From Streptomyces tanashiensis (lineage in GTDB: Bacteria; Actinomycetota; Actinomycetes; Streptomycetales; Streptomycetaceae), in assembly GCF_014648895.1 (NCBI RefSeq), contig NZ_BMRZ01000015.1:1-64000 (forward strand): a DNA stretch of 64,000 nt, read 5' to 3'. Within the stretch, counting starts at the first letter, position 1; each line of letters starts with the position of its first letter. The notes under the pieces were generated by a model, which saw nothing but the letters and a program-made list of their open reading frames with translations, was not told the DNA's origin and searched no databases. Of the stretch, positions 26,901 through 34,373 are shown piece by piece. A program made the translations under genes and the position numbers.

Positions 26901-26930
26901 GCGGGGGGCGCCGTCGTGGCCGCCCCCCGC
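26901..26930. terminator. GC-rich hairpin between dioxygenase and LysE genes
   Basis: 10-bp perfect G/C stem (26901-26910 with 26921-26930) with a 10-nt loop. It lies in the 77-nt gap of the minus-strand pair, as a terminator or attenuator. Confidence 0.5.
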
Positions 26931-26944
26931 GCCGCACCGGACAC

Positions 26945-27702
26945 TTACGGCTTGTGACGGTAGGTGATCACCAGGACGTCGCGCGAGGCCGGGACGGCGG
27001 GGTCCACCTGCTCGATGGGCGTGACGCCGTGGTAGACCCGCTCGTCGTTGACGAGCGCCACGTCGAGCGGGTCGGTGAGGGAGAACTTCTCCACCGGCTG
27101 CTTGTCCAGGTTGAAGACGGTGCTCTCGCCGCCGATGGCGTTCGAGCGGCCGATCATCGCCATCAGGACGAACGTGACGCCGTCGCGGTGGACGCCCTCG
27201 GGGGTCGGCAGGCCGACCTCCTCGCCGTTCACCTCGATGCGGAACTGGTGCGCCTCGATGTGCCAGCCCGAGTACGGGGCGAGCCGGCCGAAGATGTCGC
27301 AGCCCAGGGTCAGCAGGCTGTCCATGGTGCGGCCGCGCAGGATCTGGTCCTCGAACGGCTCGTAGTGCCGGGCCACGCCACCGTTGAGGTTGTTGTAGTC
27401 GAGGCCCTGGTAGTGCGGCTGGTGGGCCTCGACGTGGTAGTCGGCGCTCGCCCGGGGCGCGCTCAGCGTCGCGTGCCGGCGGCGCGGTAGCGCCCGCCGT
27501 CCGCCATGTATCCGTCGAGCGGCATGCGGGACCAGCTGTCGCGGAACGGCTCCAGGTCGTCGAGCGCGGTCTCGGAACGCCGGAGGAGGAGCGACTTCAC
27601 CTTGTCGCCGGAGATCAGGTCGAAGCTCCGGGAGGAAAGCGATTCGCAGATCTCCTCGACGCCGGACTCGTACGACTCGGACGCGCGCTGCTGGGCAGCC
27701 AT
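26945..27702 (-). pseudogene. 2-oxoglutarate/Fe(II) dioxygenase (IDO-like), frameshifted
   Basis: Two frames together give one protein of the 2OG-Fe dioxygenase family that includes L-isoleucine 4-hydroxylase of Bacillus thuringiensis. The N-terminal 79 codons (start ATG 27702, with a GGGGGAAG site) end DGGRYRAAGTRR and stop at 27463. The C-terminal part, from about RRRHATLSAP on, continues one frame away to 26945. The iron ligands HRD (in EGVHRDG) and the late His (in YHGVTPI) are intact, as is GGESTVFNLD. HxD rather than HxG means hydroxylase, not halogenase. Adding one base in the G/C run 27475-27487 restores a single frame of about 252 residues ending YRRRRH. It is either a recent mutation or a sequence error. 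Confidence 0.8.
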
Positions 27703-27884
27703 TTCTTCCCCCTGGTTCGAAAAGTGATCGTCGGCGGTATCGATCGTGGTATTCGGGCCGGAGGCGTGTCAAAGGCTTTCGGCCCTGGCCGAATGGCCGC
27801 GAGTCCGCGTTCTCTGGTCATTCGTCCATGAATTCCGTGAACAATGTGTTGCGAAAAGGTTTCACGGGATGCTGGGATCGCCCC

Positions 27885-28667
27885 ATGGATCTCAGGAAGC
27901 GGTTCGAGGGGTACGCGGTACTGGTCACGGGCGCGGCGCGCGGCATCGGCGCGGCCACCGCCCGGCGGCTCGCGGCGGAGGGCGCGCGGGTCCTCGTCAC
28001 GGACATCGACGAGGAGGCGGCCCGCGGGACGGCCGCCGCACTCCCCGGCGCGGTGGCACTGCGCTGCGACGTCGGCGACCGGGCGTCGGTCGACGCGGCC
28101 GTCGCCCACGCCGTGGAGACCTTCGGCGGCCTCGACGTCCTCGTCAACAACGCCCTCGCCCCCGTCGCCGCCGACCGGGACCGCTTCGAGGACGAACCCG
28201 ACGAGGGCTGGACCGGCCAGCTCGACGTCACGCTCATGGGCGCGGTCCGCTGCTCCCGCGCGGCCATGCCGCACCTCGCGGCGGCCGGCGGGCGCGGGGC
28301 GATCGTCACGATCGGCTCGGTCAACGCGGAGGCGGACTTCGGCAATCACGCGTACAGCGCCGCCAAGGCGGGCCTCGCGTCCCTCACCCGCACCCTGGCG
28401 GGCGACGCGGCGCCGCGCGGAGTCCGGGTCAACCAGATCAACCCGGGCACGATCGCGACCGCGGCCTGGGCGGGACGGGAGGCCGACCTCACGGCCCTGG
28501 CCACCCGCGTCTACCCCCTGGGCCGCGTCGGCACCCCGGAGGACGTGGCGGCGGCGGTGGCCTTCCTGGCCTCCGCGGACGCCGCCTGGATCACGGGCAC
28601 GACGCTCCGCGTGGACGGCGGCCTGCTGGCGGTGAACACCCACTTCGCGGAGGTGCTGTCCCCCTGA
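27885..28667 (+). CDS. Short-chain dehydrogenase next to the dioxygenase
   Basis: The 260-residue classical SDR has TGAARGIG near residue 15, NNA in VLVNNALAP, the catalytic Ser in TIGSVNAE and the YSAAK pair, with NPGTIAT and VDGG near the C-terminus. The ATG at 27885 (MDLRKRF) is preferred over ATG 27828. It is divergent from the dioxygenase with 182 bp between them. In B. thuringiensis the IDO-type hydroxylase is paired with an SDR that oxidises 4-hydroxyisoleucine to a keto amino acid; the same pairing here is suggestive but not proof. Confidence 0.88.
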   Translation: MDLRKRFEGYAVLVTGAARGIGAATARRLAAEGARVLVTDIDEEAARGTAAALPGAVALRCDVGDRASVDAAVAHAVETFGGLDVLVNNALAPVAADRDRFEDEPDEGWTGQLDVTLMGAVRCSRAAMPHLAAAGGRGAIVTIGSVNAEADFGNHAYSAAKAGLASLTRTLAGDAAPRGVRVNQINPGTIATAAWAGREADLTALATRVYPLGRVGTPEDVAAAVAFLASADAAWITGTTLRVDGGLLAVNTHFAEVLSP

Positions 28668-28683
28668 CGGGATGTCGCGCCGC

Positions 28684-29535
28684 TCAGCCCGCGTGCAGCA
28701 TCAGCCCGATCCCCACCACCATCAGGCCCGCCGCCGCGACCCTCGGGGCGCCGAAGCGTTCCTTGAAGAAGAGGGCTCCGATGGCCGCGCCCACGATGAT
28801 GGAGGACTCGCGCAGGGCGGCGATCGGGGCCAGGGGGGCCTTCGTCTGGGCCCACAGGACGAGGGCGTACGCCGCGACCGACAGGGCCGCGCCGATCAGG
28901 CCCCGGGCCGCGTACGGGCGGAGCTGGGGGAGGAGGGCCGCACGCCGGGTCCACAGGGCGTACGCCGGGATCACGAGGCCCTCCAGGATCATCAGCCACG
29001 CGATGTAGCCCAGCGGGGTGCCGGAGGCGCGGACGCCTACGCCGTCGACGACCGTGTACAGGGCGATCGACAGGCCCGTCGCGCCCGCCGCCAGGAGCGC
29101 CGGCCAGTGCGGGCGGGCGCCCTTGCCCCGGATGCCCCACAGGGCGAGGCCGGTCAGGCCCGCGCAGGCCACCGCCACCCCGAGCAACTGCCGGCCGCCG
29201 GGCGCCTCGTGGAGGAGGACCGCCGCCAGGACGGTCACCACGAGCGGGGCCGTACCCCGTGCGATCGGGTACATCTGGCCGAAGTCGCCGAGCGAGAACG
29301 ACCGCATCAGCAGGACGTAGTAGCCGATGTGGAGGAGCGCCGAGAGGATCAGGTACGGCCACGCCCCCGCCGCGGGCAGCGGTACGAAGCAGGCCACGGC
29401 CAGACCGATCAGCGCCCCGCCGCCGGAGATCAGCGTGAAGGAGAGGAGCTGGTCCTTGATGCCGTGCGCGATCGCGTTCCAGCCGGCGTGCGTGACGGCC
29501 GCGACGAGGACCGCGGCCGTGACGAGCGGGGTCAC
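28684..29535 (-). CDS. EamA/DMT-family transporter
   Basis: The 283-residue protein has ten hydrophobic segments arranged as two EamA repeats (first about 1-130, second about 145-280; FGQMYPIARGTAPLVV and LAPIAALRESSIIVGA are the matching segments). The family exports amino acids and metabolites, such as RhtA for homoserine/threonine. The GTG overlaps the stop of the second YbaK gene by 4 nt, so the pair is co-translated. It ends 16 nt from the convergent SDR. Confidence 0.9.
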   Translation of the reverse strand: MTPLVTAAVLVAAVTHAGWNAIAHGIKDQLLSFTLISGGGALIGLAVACFVPLPAAGAWPYLILSALLHIGYYVLLMRSFSLGDFGQMYPIARGTAPLVVTVLAAVLLHEAPGGRQLLGVAVACAGLTGLALWGIRGKGARPHWPALLAAGATGLSIALYTVVDGVGVRASGTPLGYIAWLMILEGLVIPAYALWTRRAALLPQLRPYAARGLIGAALSVAAYALVLWAQTKAPLAPIAALRESSIIVGAAIGALFFKERFGAPRVAAAGLMVVGIGLMLHAG

Positions 29536-30029
29536 TCCGAGGGCTCGCGGACGTCCACCAGGGTGCCGCCCGCGTGCGCGACCAGCGTCTTCGGATCCAT
29601 CGCGAAGACCGTGTGCGGGGTGCCCGCCGCCGCCCACACCACGGTGTGGTCGAGGATGCCCCGGTCGGCCAGGACCCGCGTCCGGGTGCGGTGCCCGAAC
29701 GGCGGCACGCCCCCGATCGCGTACCCCGTCGTCTCCCGGACCGCCTTCGCGTCCGCCCGGGTGACCTTCTCCGCGCCCAGCTCCTCGCGCACCCGCTCGA
29801 CGTCCACCCGCGAGGCGCCGTCCATCAGGACGAGGACGGGCACCCCGTCCGCCGCGAAGATCAGCGACTTCACGATCTCGGCGACCTCGCAGCCGATGGC
29901 CTCGGCGGCCTGGAGGGCGGTGCGGGTCTCGTCGGGGAAGCGGCGGATCTCGACGTCGAGACCCAGCTCCCGGAGGGCTGCGGCGAACTGGGGGTGGGCG
30001 GCGGAGGCGGTGTCCTCGTCAGGCGTCAT
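29532..30029 (-). CDS. YbaK/EbsC-type aminoacyl-tRNA deacylase (copy 2)
   Basis: The 165-residue protein has the conserved Lys in EIVKSLIF, VLVLMDGASRVDVERV and the GYAIGGVPPFGH motif of the YbaK/EbsC branch, different from copy 1 at 25734 (they are not close duplicates). Such enzymes clear mischarged tRNAs, including Cys-tRNA-Pro. The ATG at 30029 is chosen because TACCGT (30042 to 30037) sits 7 nt before it, a leaderless promoter. It is coupled to the EamA exporter downstream. Confidence 0.9.
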   Translation of the reverse strand: MTPDEDTASAAHPQFAAALRELGLDVEIRRFPDETRTALQAAEAIGCEVAEIVKSLIFAADGVPVLVLMDGASRVDVERVREELGAEKVTRADAKAVRETTGYAIGGVPPFGHRTRTRVLADRGILDHTVVWAAAGTPHTVFAMDPKTLVAHAGGTLVDVREPSE

Positions 30030-30068
30030 GGCCCGCACGGTAGCGGTCGGTGTACGGGCCACGCGACA

Positions 30069-30082
30069 GGGTTCCGGAACCC
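30069..30082. terminator. Perfect 14-nt palindrome after the PBP gene
   Basis: GGGTTCCGGAACCC lies 2 nt past the PBP stop (minus strand) and 40 nt upstream of the YbaK copy-2 start. It has no loop as read, so it is a weak terminator or a protein site. Confidence 0.35.
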
Positions 30083-30084
30083 GG

Positions 30085-31722
30085 TCACCCCGCCTTGAGG
30101 ACCCGTGCGACGACCGGGCCCGCCGCGTCGCCGCCGTGGCCGCCCGCCTGGACGACGGCCGCCGCCGCGAGGTCGCCCGAGTAGCCGGTGAACCAGCTGT
30201 TGGACGTGGCCTGGCCGTCGATCTCGGCGGAGCCGGTCTTGGCGCCCTTGGGGGAGGGGACCCCGGCCATCGCGTTCGTGGCGGTGCCGTCCCGGCGCGT
30301 CGCCGCCGCGCGCATCATCAGCCGCAGCCCCGAGGCGACCTCGCCGGGCAGCGGCTCGGCCTTCGCGAACTCGCGGTCGTCGAGGTCCTGCGCGACCAGG
30401 TACGGCTGGAGGAACCGGCCGTTCTTCGCGGTCGCGGAGAGCGAGGCGACGTTCAGGGCACTCATCGTGATCTTGCCCTGGCCGATGTACGAGGCGGAGG
30501 TCTCGCTCCCGGCCGACTCGGGCACGGAGCCGTCCCACGCACCGACGCCGATGTTCCACTCCTGGCCGATGCCGAACCAGCGCCGGGCGGTCGCGCCGAG
30601 CGCGGTGTCCGCGACGTGCTTGTCGGCGAGGGGGCTGATCGCCTTGATGAAGGCGGTGTTGCAGGAGCGGCTGAACGCGTCGGTGAGGGTGGCGTTCGGG
30701 ATGCTGAAGTCCTTGAGGTTGTGGAAGGTCCTGCCCCGCGACAGGACGTCCGGCGGACACTCGACCCGGCTGCCCGGCCCGGCCACACCGTGTTCCATCA
30801 TCATCGCCGCCGTGACGATCTTCATCGTCGAGCCGGGGGCCTGCTGCCCCTGGAGCGCGGTGTTGAACTCGGTGGCCGGGTTGTTGGCCACCGCCCGTAT
30901 CGCCCCCGTGGACGGCTCGACCGCGGCCACCGAGGCATGCCCGAACCCCTTGACCGCCTTCTCGGCCGCCGCCTGGACCCCCGCGTCGACGGTGGTCCTC
31001 AGGGTGCCCGGCTTCCCCTTCCGCAGGACGAGGAGCGGCGTGTCGACGGCGGCCTCGCCGCCCGACTCGATCCAGGTCTCGACGCCGGCGGTGCCGTCGA
31101 CCTTCGACCCGTACCGCTTGCGCAGCTCGACCAGGACCGGCCCGAGCGAGGGGTACTTCGCCGCCGTCAGCTCCACGCCGTCGCGGTCGACGGCCTTCAC
31201 CTCGGCGGTCTTCGCGACGCCCGTGCGCAGGGTGCCGGCGGCGGTCAGCTTCGGGTGGAGGACGCCCGGCCGCCACTTCACGAGCGGGCGGCCGGTGGTC
31301 TCGCCGCGCACCACGGTCAGTTCGGAGGCGTACGTCCACTCCTTGGAGACGTCCTCGTACGTGATCGTCGCCTTCACCGTGAACGGCACCGTCGCCCCGA
31401 CGGCGGTCCCCGGCGTGATCACCGCCTTCGAGATCTTCCCGCCCTCGCGGTACGCCGCGACCGCGGGTCCCGCCGTGACCGGGTCGTTCGTCAGCTGGCC
31501 CGCCCGCTCGGGCTCCCCGGCGGCCCAGGCGGCCAGGAACTCCTTCGCGGTGGCCGTGACCTCGTCGGGAGTGACGGGACCGGTCTTCGGCGCGGCCTCG
31601 GAGCGGGTCCCGACCTCACCGCCCGTGACCCCGTTCCAGAGGTTGTAGCCCCCGTACCCGACGCCGCCCGCCACGACGACGAACACACCCCCGACGATCG
31701 CGACCTTGGCTCCGCTGCGCAT
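30085..31722 (-). CDS. Penicillin-binding protein, MecA-like N-domain plus transpeptidase
   Basis: The 545-residue protein has an N-terminal membrane anchor (about 6-28), an NTF2-like MecA_N domain (about 48-160), a dimerisation stretch, and a class B transpeptidase domain with STMK at 298-301, SCN at 353-355 and KTGSAE from 495. All active-site elements are intact, so it should cross-link peptidoglycan. The start follows GGGAGGGGAGG. The MecA_N domain is standard in actinobacterial PBPs of this group and does not itself imply beta-lactam resistance. It is monocistronic as far as I can see. Confidence 0.93.
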   Translation of the reverse strand: MRSGAKVAIVGGVFVVVAGGVGYGGYNLWNGVTGGEVGTRSEAAPKTGPVTPDEVTATAKEFLAAWAAGEPERAGQLTNDPVTAGPAVAAYREGGKISKAVITPGTAVGATVPFTVKATITYEDVSKEWTYASELTVVRGETTGRPLVKWRPGVLHPKLTAAGTLRTGVAKTAEVKAVDRDGVELTAAKYPSLGPVLVELRKRYGSKVDGTAGVETWIESGGEAAVDTPLLVLRKGKPGTLRTTVDAGVQAAAEKAVKGFGHASVAAVEPSTGAIRAVANNPATEFNTALQGQQAPGSTMKIVTAAMMMEHGVAGPGSRVECPPDVLSRGRTFHNLKDFSIPNATLTDAFSRSCNTAFIKAISPLADKHVADTALGATARRWFGIGQEWNIGVGAWDGSVPESAGSETSASYIGQGKITMSALNVASLSATAKNGRFLQPYLVAQDLDDREFAKAEPLPGEVASGLRLMMRAAATRRDGTATNAMAGVPSPKGAKTGSAEIDGQATSNSWFTGYSGDLAAAAVVQAGGHGGDAAGPVVARVLKAG

Positions 31723-31794
31723 GGCTGCGCCTCCCCTCCCCAGGTGGACCCACGAGTGAATCAGCGTCACCCGGGGAGTGTCGAGTCACTTCCG

Positions 31795-31813
31795 CCACAT
31801 CTGTCAGACGTGG
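31795..31813. terminator. Hairpin between PBP and propeller genes
   Basis: 8-nt arms (31795-31802 and 31806-31813, one G:T) with a 3-nt loop lie just past the stop of the propeller gene on the minus strand. Confidence 0.4.
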
Positions 31814-31820
31814 GGGTCGG

Positions 31821-33143
31821 TCAGAAGATCAGGTCGTAGGTGTTCCAGCCGCCGCCGACGAGGGAGCGGGAGGAGCCGGGGACGAGGCCGGACAGGGGCT
31901 TGTACACGCCCTGGTAGAGCCAGAGCTTGCCGTCCCTGTCCCGTGCGACGAGGTCGGGGCGATCGTCACGTCCGAGTTCGGCGGTGCCCGCGATCGCCGT
32001 GTACGTGTTCCACCCGCCGCCGACGCGCTGGCGCTGCTGGAAGGGCGGGGAGGGATAGGGGCCATAGCGGTTGTACTTCCACAGCACGCCGTCCTTGTCA
32101 CGGCCCAGGGCCCCGTCGTGGGCGCCCGACATGGTCAGGGCGGTGTACGCGCTCCAGCCGCCGCCCACCCGCTGCCGCGGTCCGTACAGCGTGTTGTGCT
32201 CCGCCTTGTAGCGCCACAGCACGCCGTCCCTGTCCCGGGCGACCAGACTGCCGTCACCGACGCCGACGAGGGCCGTGTAGGCGTTCCAGCCGCCGCCGAC
32301 CCGCTGCCGCGGAGCGAAGGGCGCGGAGGGCTTGCCGGTGCCCGCGTAGTACCAGAGGACACCCGCCTTGTCGCGGGCGACGAGGTCGCCCCGGCCGTCC
32401 GCCGTGGCGGTCGTGAGCGGGACGACGGCGGTGTACGCGTTCCAGCCGCCGCCGACGCGCTTCCGCGCGGCGAACGGACGGGAGACGTCGCCCGTGCCCT
32501 CGTACCGCCACAGCGCGCCGTCCTTGTCCCGCGCGTGGACGGCACCGCGCTCCGCCGCGGGGGGCGTTCCGACGACGAAGTCGAGCCCGAGCTTGCCACT
32601 GGCCACGGTCGCGCCCGTGCCGTCCGTCAGCTCGACCAGGACGTCCGGGCGGCCCAGGACGGCCGCGGTCCGGTCGGCGTCCAGGGTGACGGTGTAGGTG
32701 AGGGTGCCGGCGGCCGGCACCTCGGGAAGGTCGAGGGAGGGCCGGACGGGCGGATCCGGCAGGGACGGCGGGAAGTAGGGCATGTCCCACGCACACGCGC
32801 CGTACGAGACGCCGTTGACCGAGCAGGTGGAGCGGATCACGTCCTCGCTCACCGGCGAGCCGCCCGCCTCACCCTCCGCCAGCCAGGTGTCCAGCTGGAA
32901 GGACGCGGACACCGGCCCCTGGACGCCCGCCGGCAGTGTGGCCGTGAACCGCAGCGTCACCGGCCCTTCCTCGCCCGCCGGAACGGTCAGCCGGCCGCCC
33001 TCCTGGACGATCGTCCCGGCCTCGGCGGCCGTCCCGGCGGCCGCCGCCGGGGACGCGGCGAACGCCGCCGCCCCCCCGAACGTCACCGGCGCCAGGGCGG
33101 CGGCCAACGCCGCCGCCACCACGGCCGTACGCACACGCGTCAC
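31821..33143 (-). CDS. Secreted protein with C-terminal five-blade beta-propeller
   Basis: The 440-residue product has a signal peptide (VTRVRTAVV, core, cut after FAASPAAA) and an N-terminal beta-sandwich-like domain (about 40-210). Then come five repeats of about 45 residues with the pattern RDxDGxLWxY, GTG, RxRVGGGWNxYT. Five such blades suggest a tachylectin-2-like propeller, which binds sugars in that family. The GTG follows GAGGAGG. The same blade motif recurs in the two large secreted proteins at 56668 and 58577. The ligand is unknown. Confidence 0.85.
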   Translation of the reverse strand: MTRVRTAVVAAALAAALAPVTFGGAAAFAASPAAAAGTAAEAGTIVQEGGRLTVPAGEEGPVTLRFTATLPAGVQGPVSASFQLDTWLAEGEAGGSPVSEDVIRSTCSVNGVSYGACAWDMPYFPPSLPDPPVRPSLDLPEVPAAGTLTYTVTLDADRTAAVLGRPDVLVELTDGTGATVASGKLGLDFVVGTPPAAERGAVHARDKDGALWRYEGTGDVSRPFAARKRVGGGWNAYTAVVPLTTATADGRGDLVARDKAGVLWYYAGTGKPSAPFAPRQRVGGGWNAYTALVGVGDGSLVARDRDGVLWRYKAEHNTLYGPRQRVGGGWSAYTALTMSGAHDGALGRDKDGVLWKYNRYGPYPSPPFQQRQRVGGGWNTYTAIAGTAELGRDDRPDLVARDRDGKLWLYQGVYKPLSGLVPGSSRSLVGGGWNTYDLIF

Positions 33144-33271
33144 GGAAAACCTCCTCGCCCCGGATGCGGGACACCAGATGCCGTCGGAGGCGCGGACACG
33201 CCTCCTTCTTGCACCCGTTCGACCCCGTGACGTCGCGAAAGGTTGTACGGCACCTGGGCGAGAGCAGGACG

Positions 33272-34195
33272 TCAGCCCTGGGGCACCGCGATGAACGCCT
33301 CCCTGGGTATCGCGGGCGGCTTGAAGGCCAACGCGGCGGACGCGGCCGGGAACAGGTCCCGGTGGATCACCTTGGACACGGCCTGGATCGTGCCCACGCC
33401 GTAGTTCATCGTGCTGTTGCCGTCGGTGAGCACGGTGATGGTGTAGTCGTGGCCGCCGCCCGAGAACGTGCCGACGCTGTGCACGCGCCAGCCGCGCGTG
33501 GCGCGCTGCAGCCAGCCGTTCTTGACGTGCTTGGACACGACGGAGGGCGCGCCGGCGGGGGTCCCCCACCGCTGCGAGGTGACGACGTTCCCCATGAGCT
33601 TGAGGATGTAGGCGCGGGCGTTGTCGCTCAGCACGGTGTTCCTGGCGGTGATCAGCGAGAGCAGCCGCTGCTCGTCGGTGACGTTGATCTGGGTGAGCCC
33701 CCAGTAGCCGCCGGATCCCGGCACTGTCCGCGTCATGCCGGCGGCCGTCAGGAAGCCCTTCACCTTGGTGACGCCGAGCTGGTTCCACAGGGAGGTGGTG
33801 GCCGCGTTGTCGGACTTGGTGATCATGGCCGTGGCGAGGGTGGTCTCGCGCGAGGTCAGAAGCCGGTTGGTCTTCTTGGCGTCCCAGAGGAGCGTGGCGA
33901 GGACGGTCACCTTCACGACGCTGGCCGAGTCGTACGCGGTCGTCGCGCGCAGGGTGCAGGTGGTGTTCGTGGTGCGGTCGCGCAGGCCGACGGCGACGGT
34001 ACCGGAGCGCGTGGCGAGGGCGGCGGTGATGTCCCGCTGCAGCTTGGCGGCGAGCCCGGCCTTGCCCGACGTGCAGCTGACCTGCGGCGCGGTGGCGGCG
34101 GAAGCGGGTGCCGCGCCCGCGACGACGGGTACGAGCATCCCGGCGGCGGCCACGGCCGTGAGCGCGCGGGCGCGCAGGGTTGTGCGGTGAGTCAT
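33272..34195 (-). CDS. Secreted serine hydrolase, class A beta-lactamase fold
   Basis: The 307-residue protein has a signal peptide (cut near ASA, residue 33), SVVK at 92-95 and SDN at 128-130, matching the SxxK and SDN boxes of class A enzymes. The omega-loop Glu region (ExxLN) is not visible, and the KTG box is replaced by HSVGT, so true beta-lactamase activity is doubtful. Such proteins in Streptomyces are often annotated as beta-lactamase-related hydrolases. The ATG is chosen 14 codons inside the longer frame, to begin at the signal peptide. Confidence 0.85.
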   Translation of the reverse strand: MTHRTTLRARALTAVAAAGMLVPVVAGAAPASAATAPQVSCTSGKAGLAAKLQRDITAALATRSGTVAVGLRDRTTNTTCTLRATTAYDSASVVKVTVLATLLWDAKKTNRLLTSRETTLATAMITKSDNAATTSLWNQLGVTKVKGFLTAAGMTRTVPGSGGYWGLTQINVTDEQRLLSLITARNTVLSDNARAYILKLMGNVVTSQRWGTPAGAPSVVSKHVKNGWLQRATRGWRVHSVGTFSGGGHDYTITVLTDGNSTMNYGVGTIQAVSKVIHRDLFPAASAALAFKPPAIPREAFIAVPQG

Positions 34196-34323
34196 GTGGG
34201 TCCCCCTGAAAACGAAACGAACGCGCCTTCGGCGCACTCGTCCTGCATGACTCCCGGTGGGTGCGGATGGTTGTACGAATCCATTGAGAAATCCGTTCGG
34301 GCCGCCGCGGGGCCGCCGACGGC

Positions 34324-34362
34324 AGACGAGAGGGCGCGACCGCCGGCCGCGCCCTCTCGTCT
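34324..34362. terminator. Terminator after pmt
   Basis: 15-bp perfect stem (34324-34338 with 34348-34362) and a 9-nt loop, 11 nt past the pmt stop on the minus strand. Confidence 0.8.
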
Positions 34363-34373
34363 CGATTCGCCCG

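Noticed and set aside
27463..27493. Programmed -1 ribosomal frameshift in the dioxygenase gene
   Set aside because: No slippery heptamer of the usual type and no clear downstream stem; a lost base or sequencing error is simpler.
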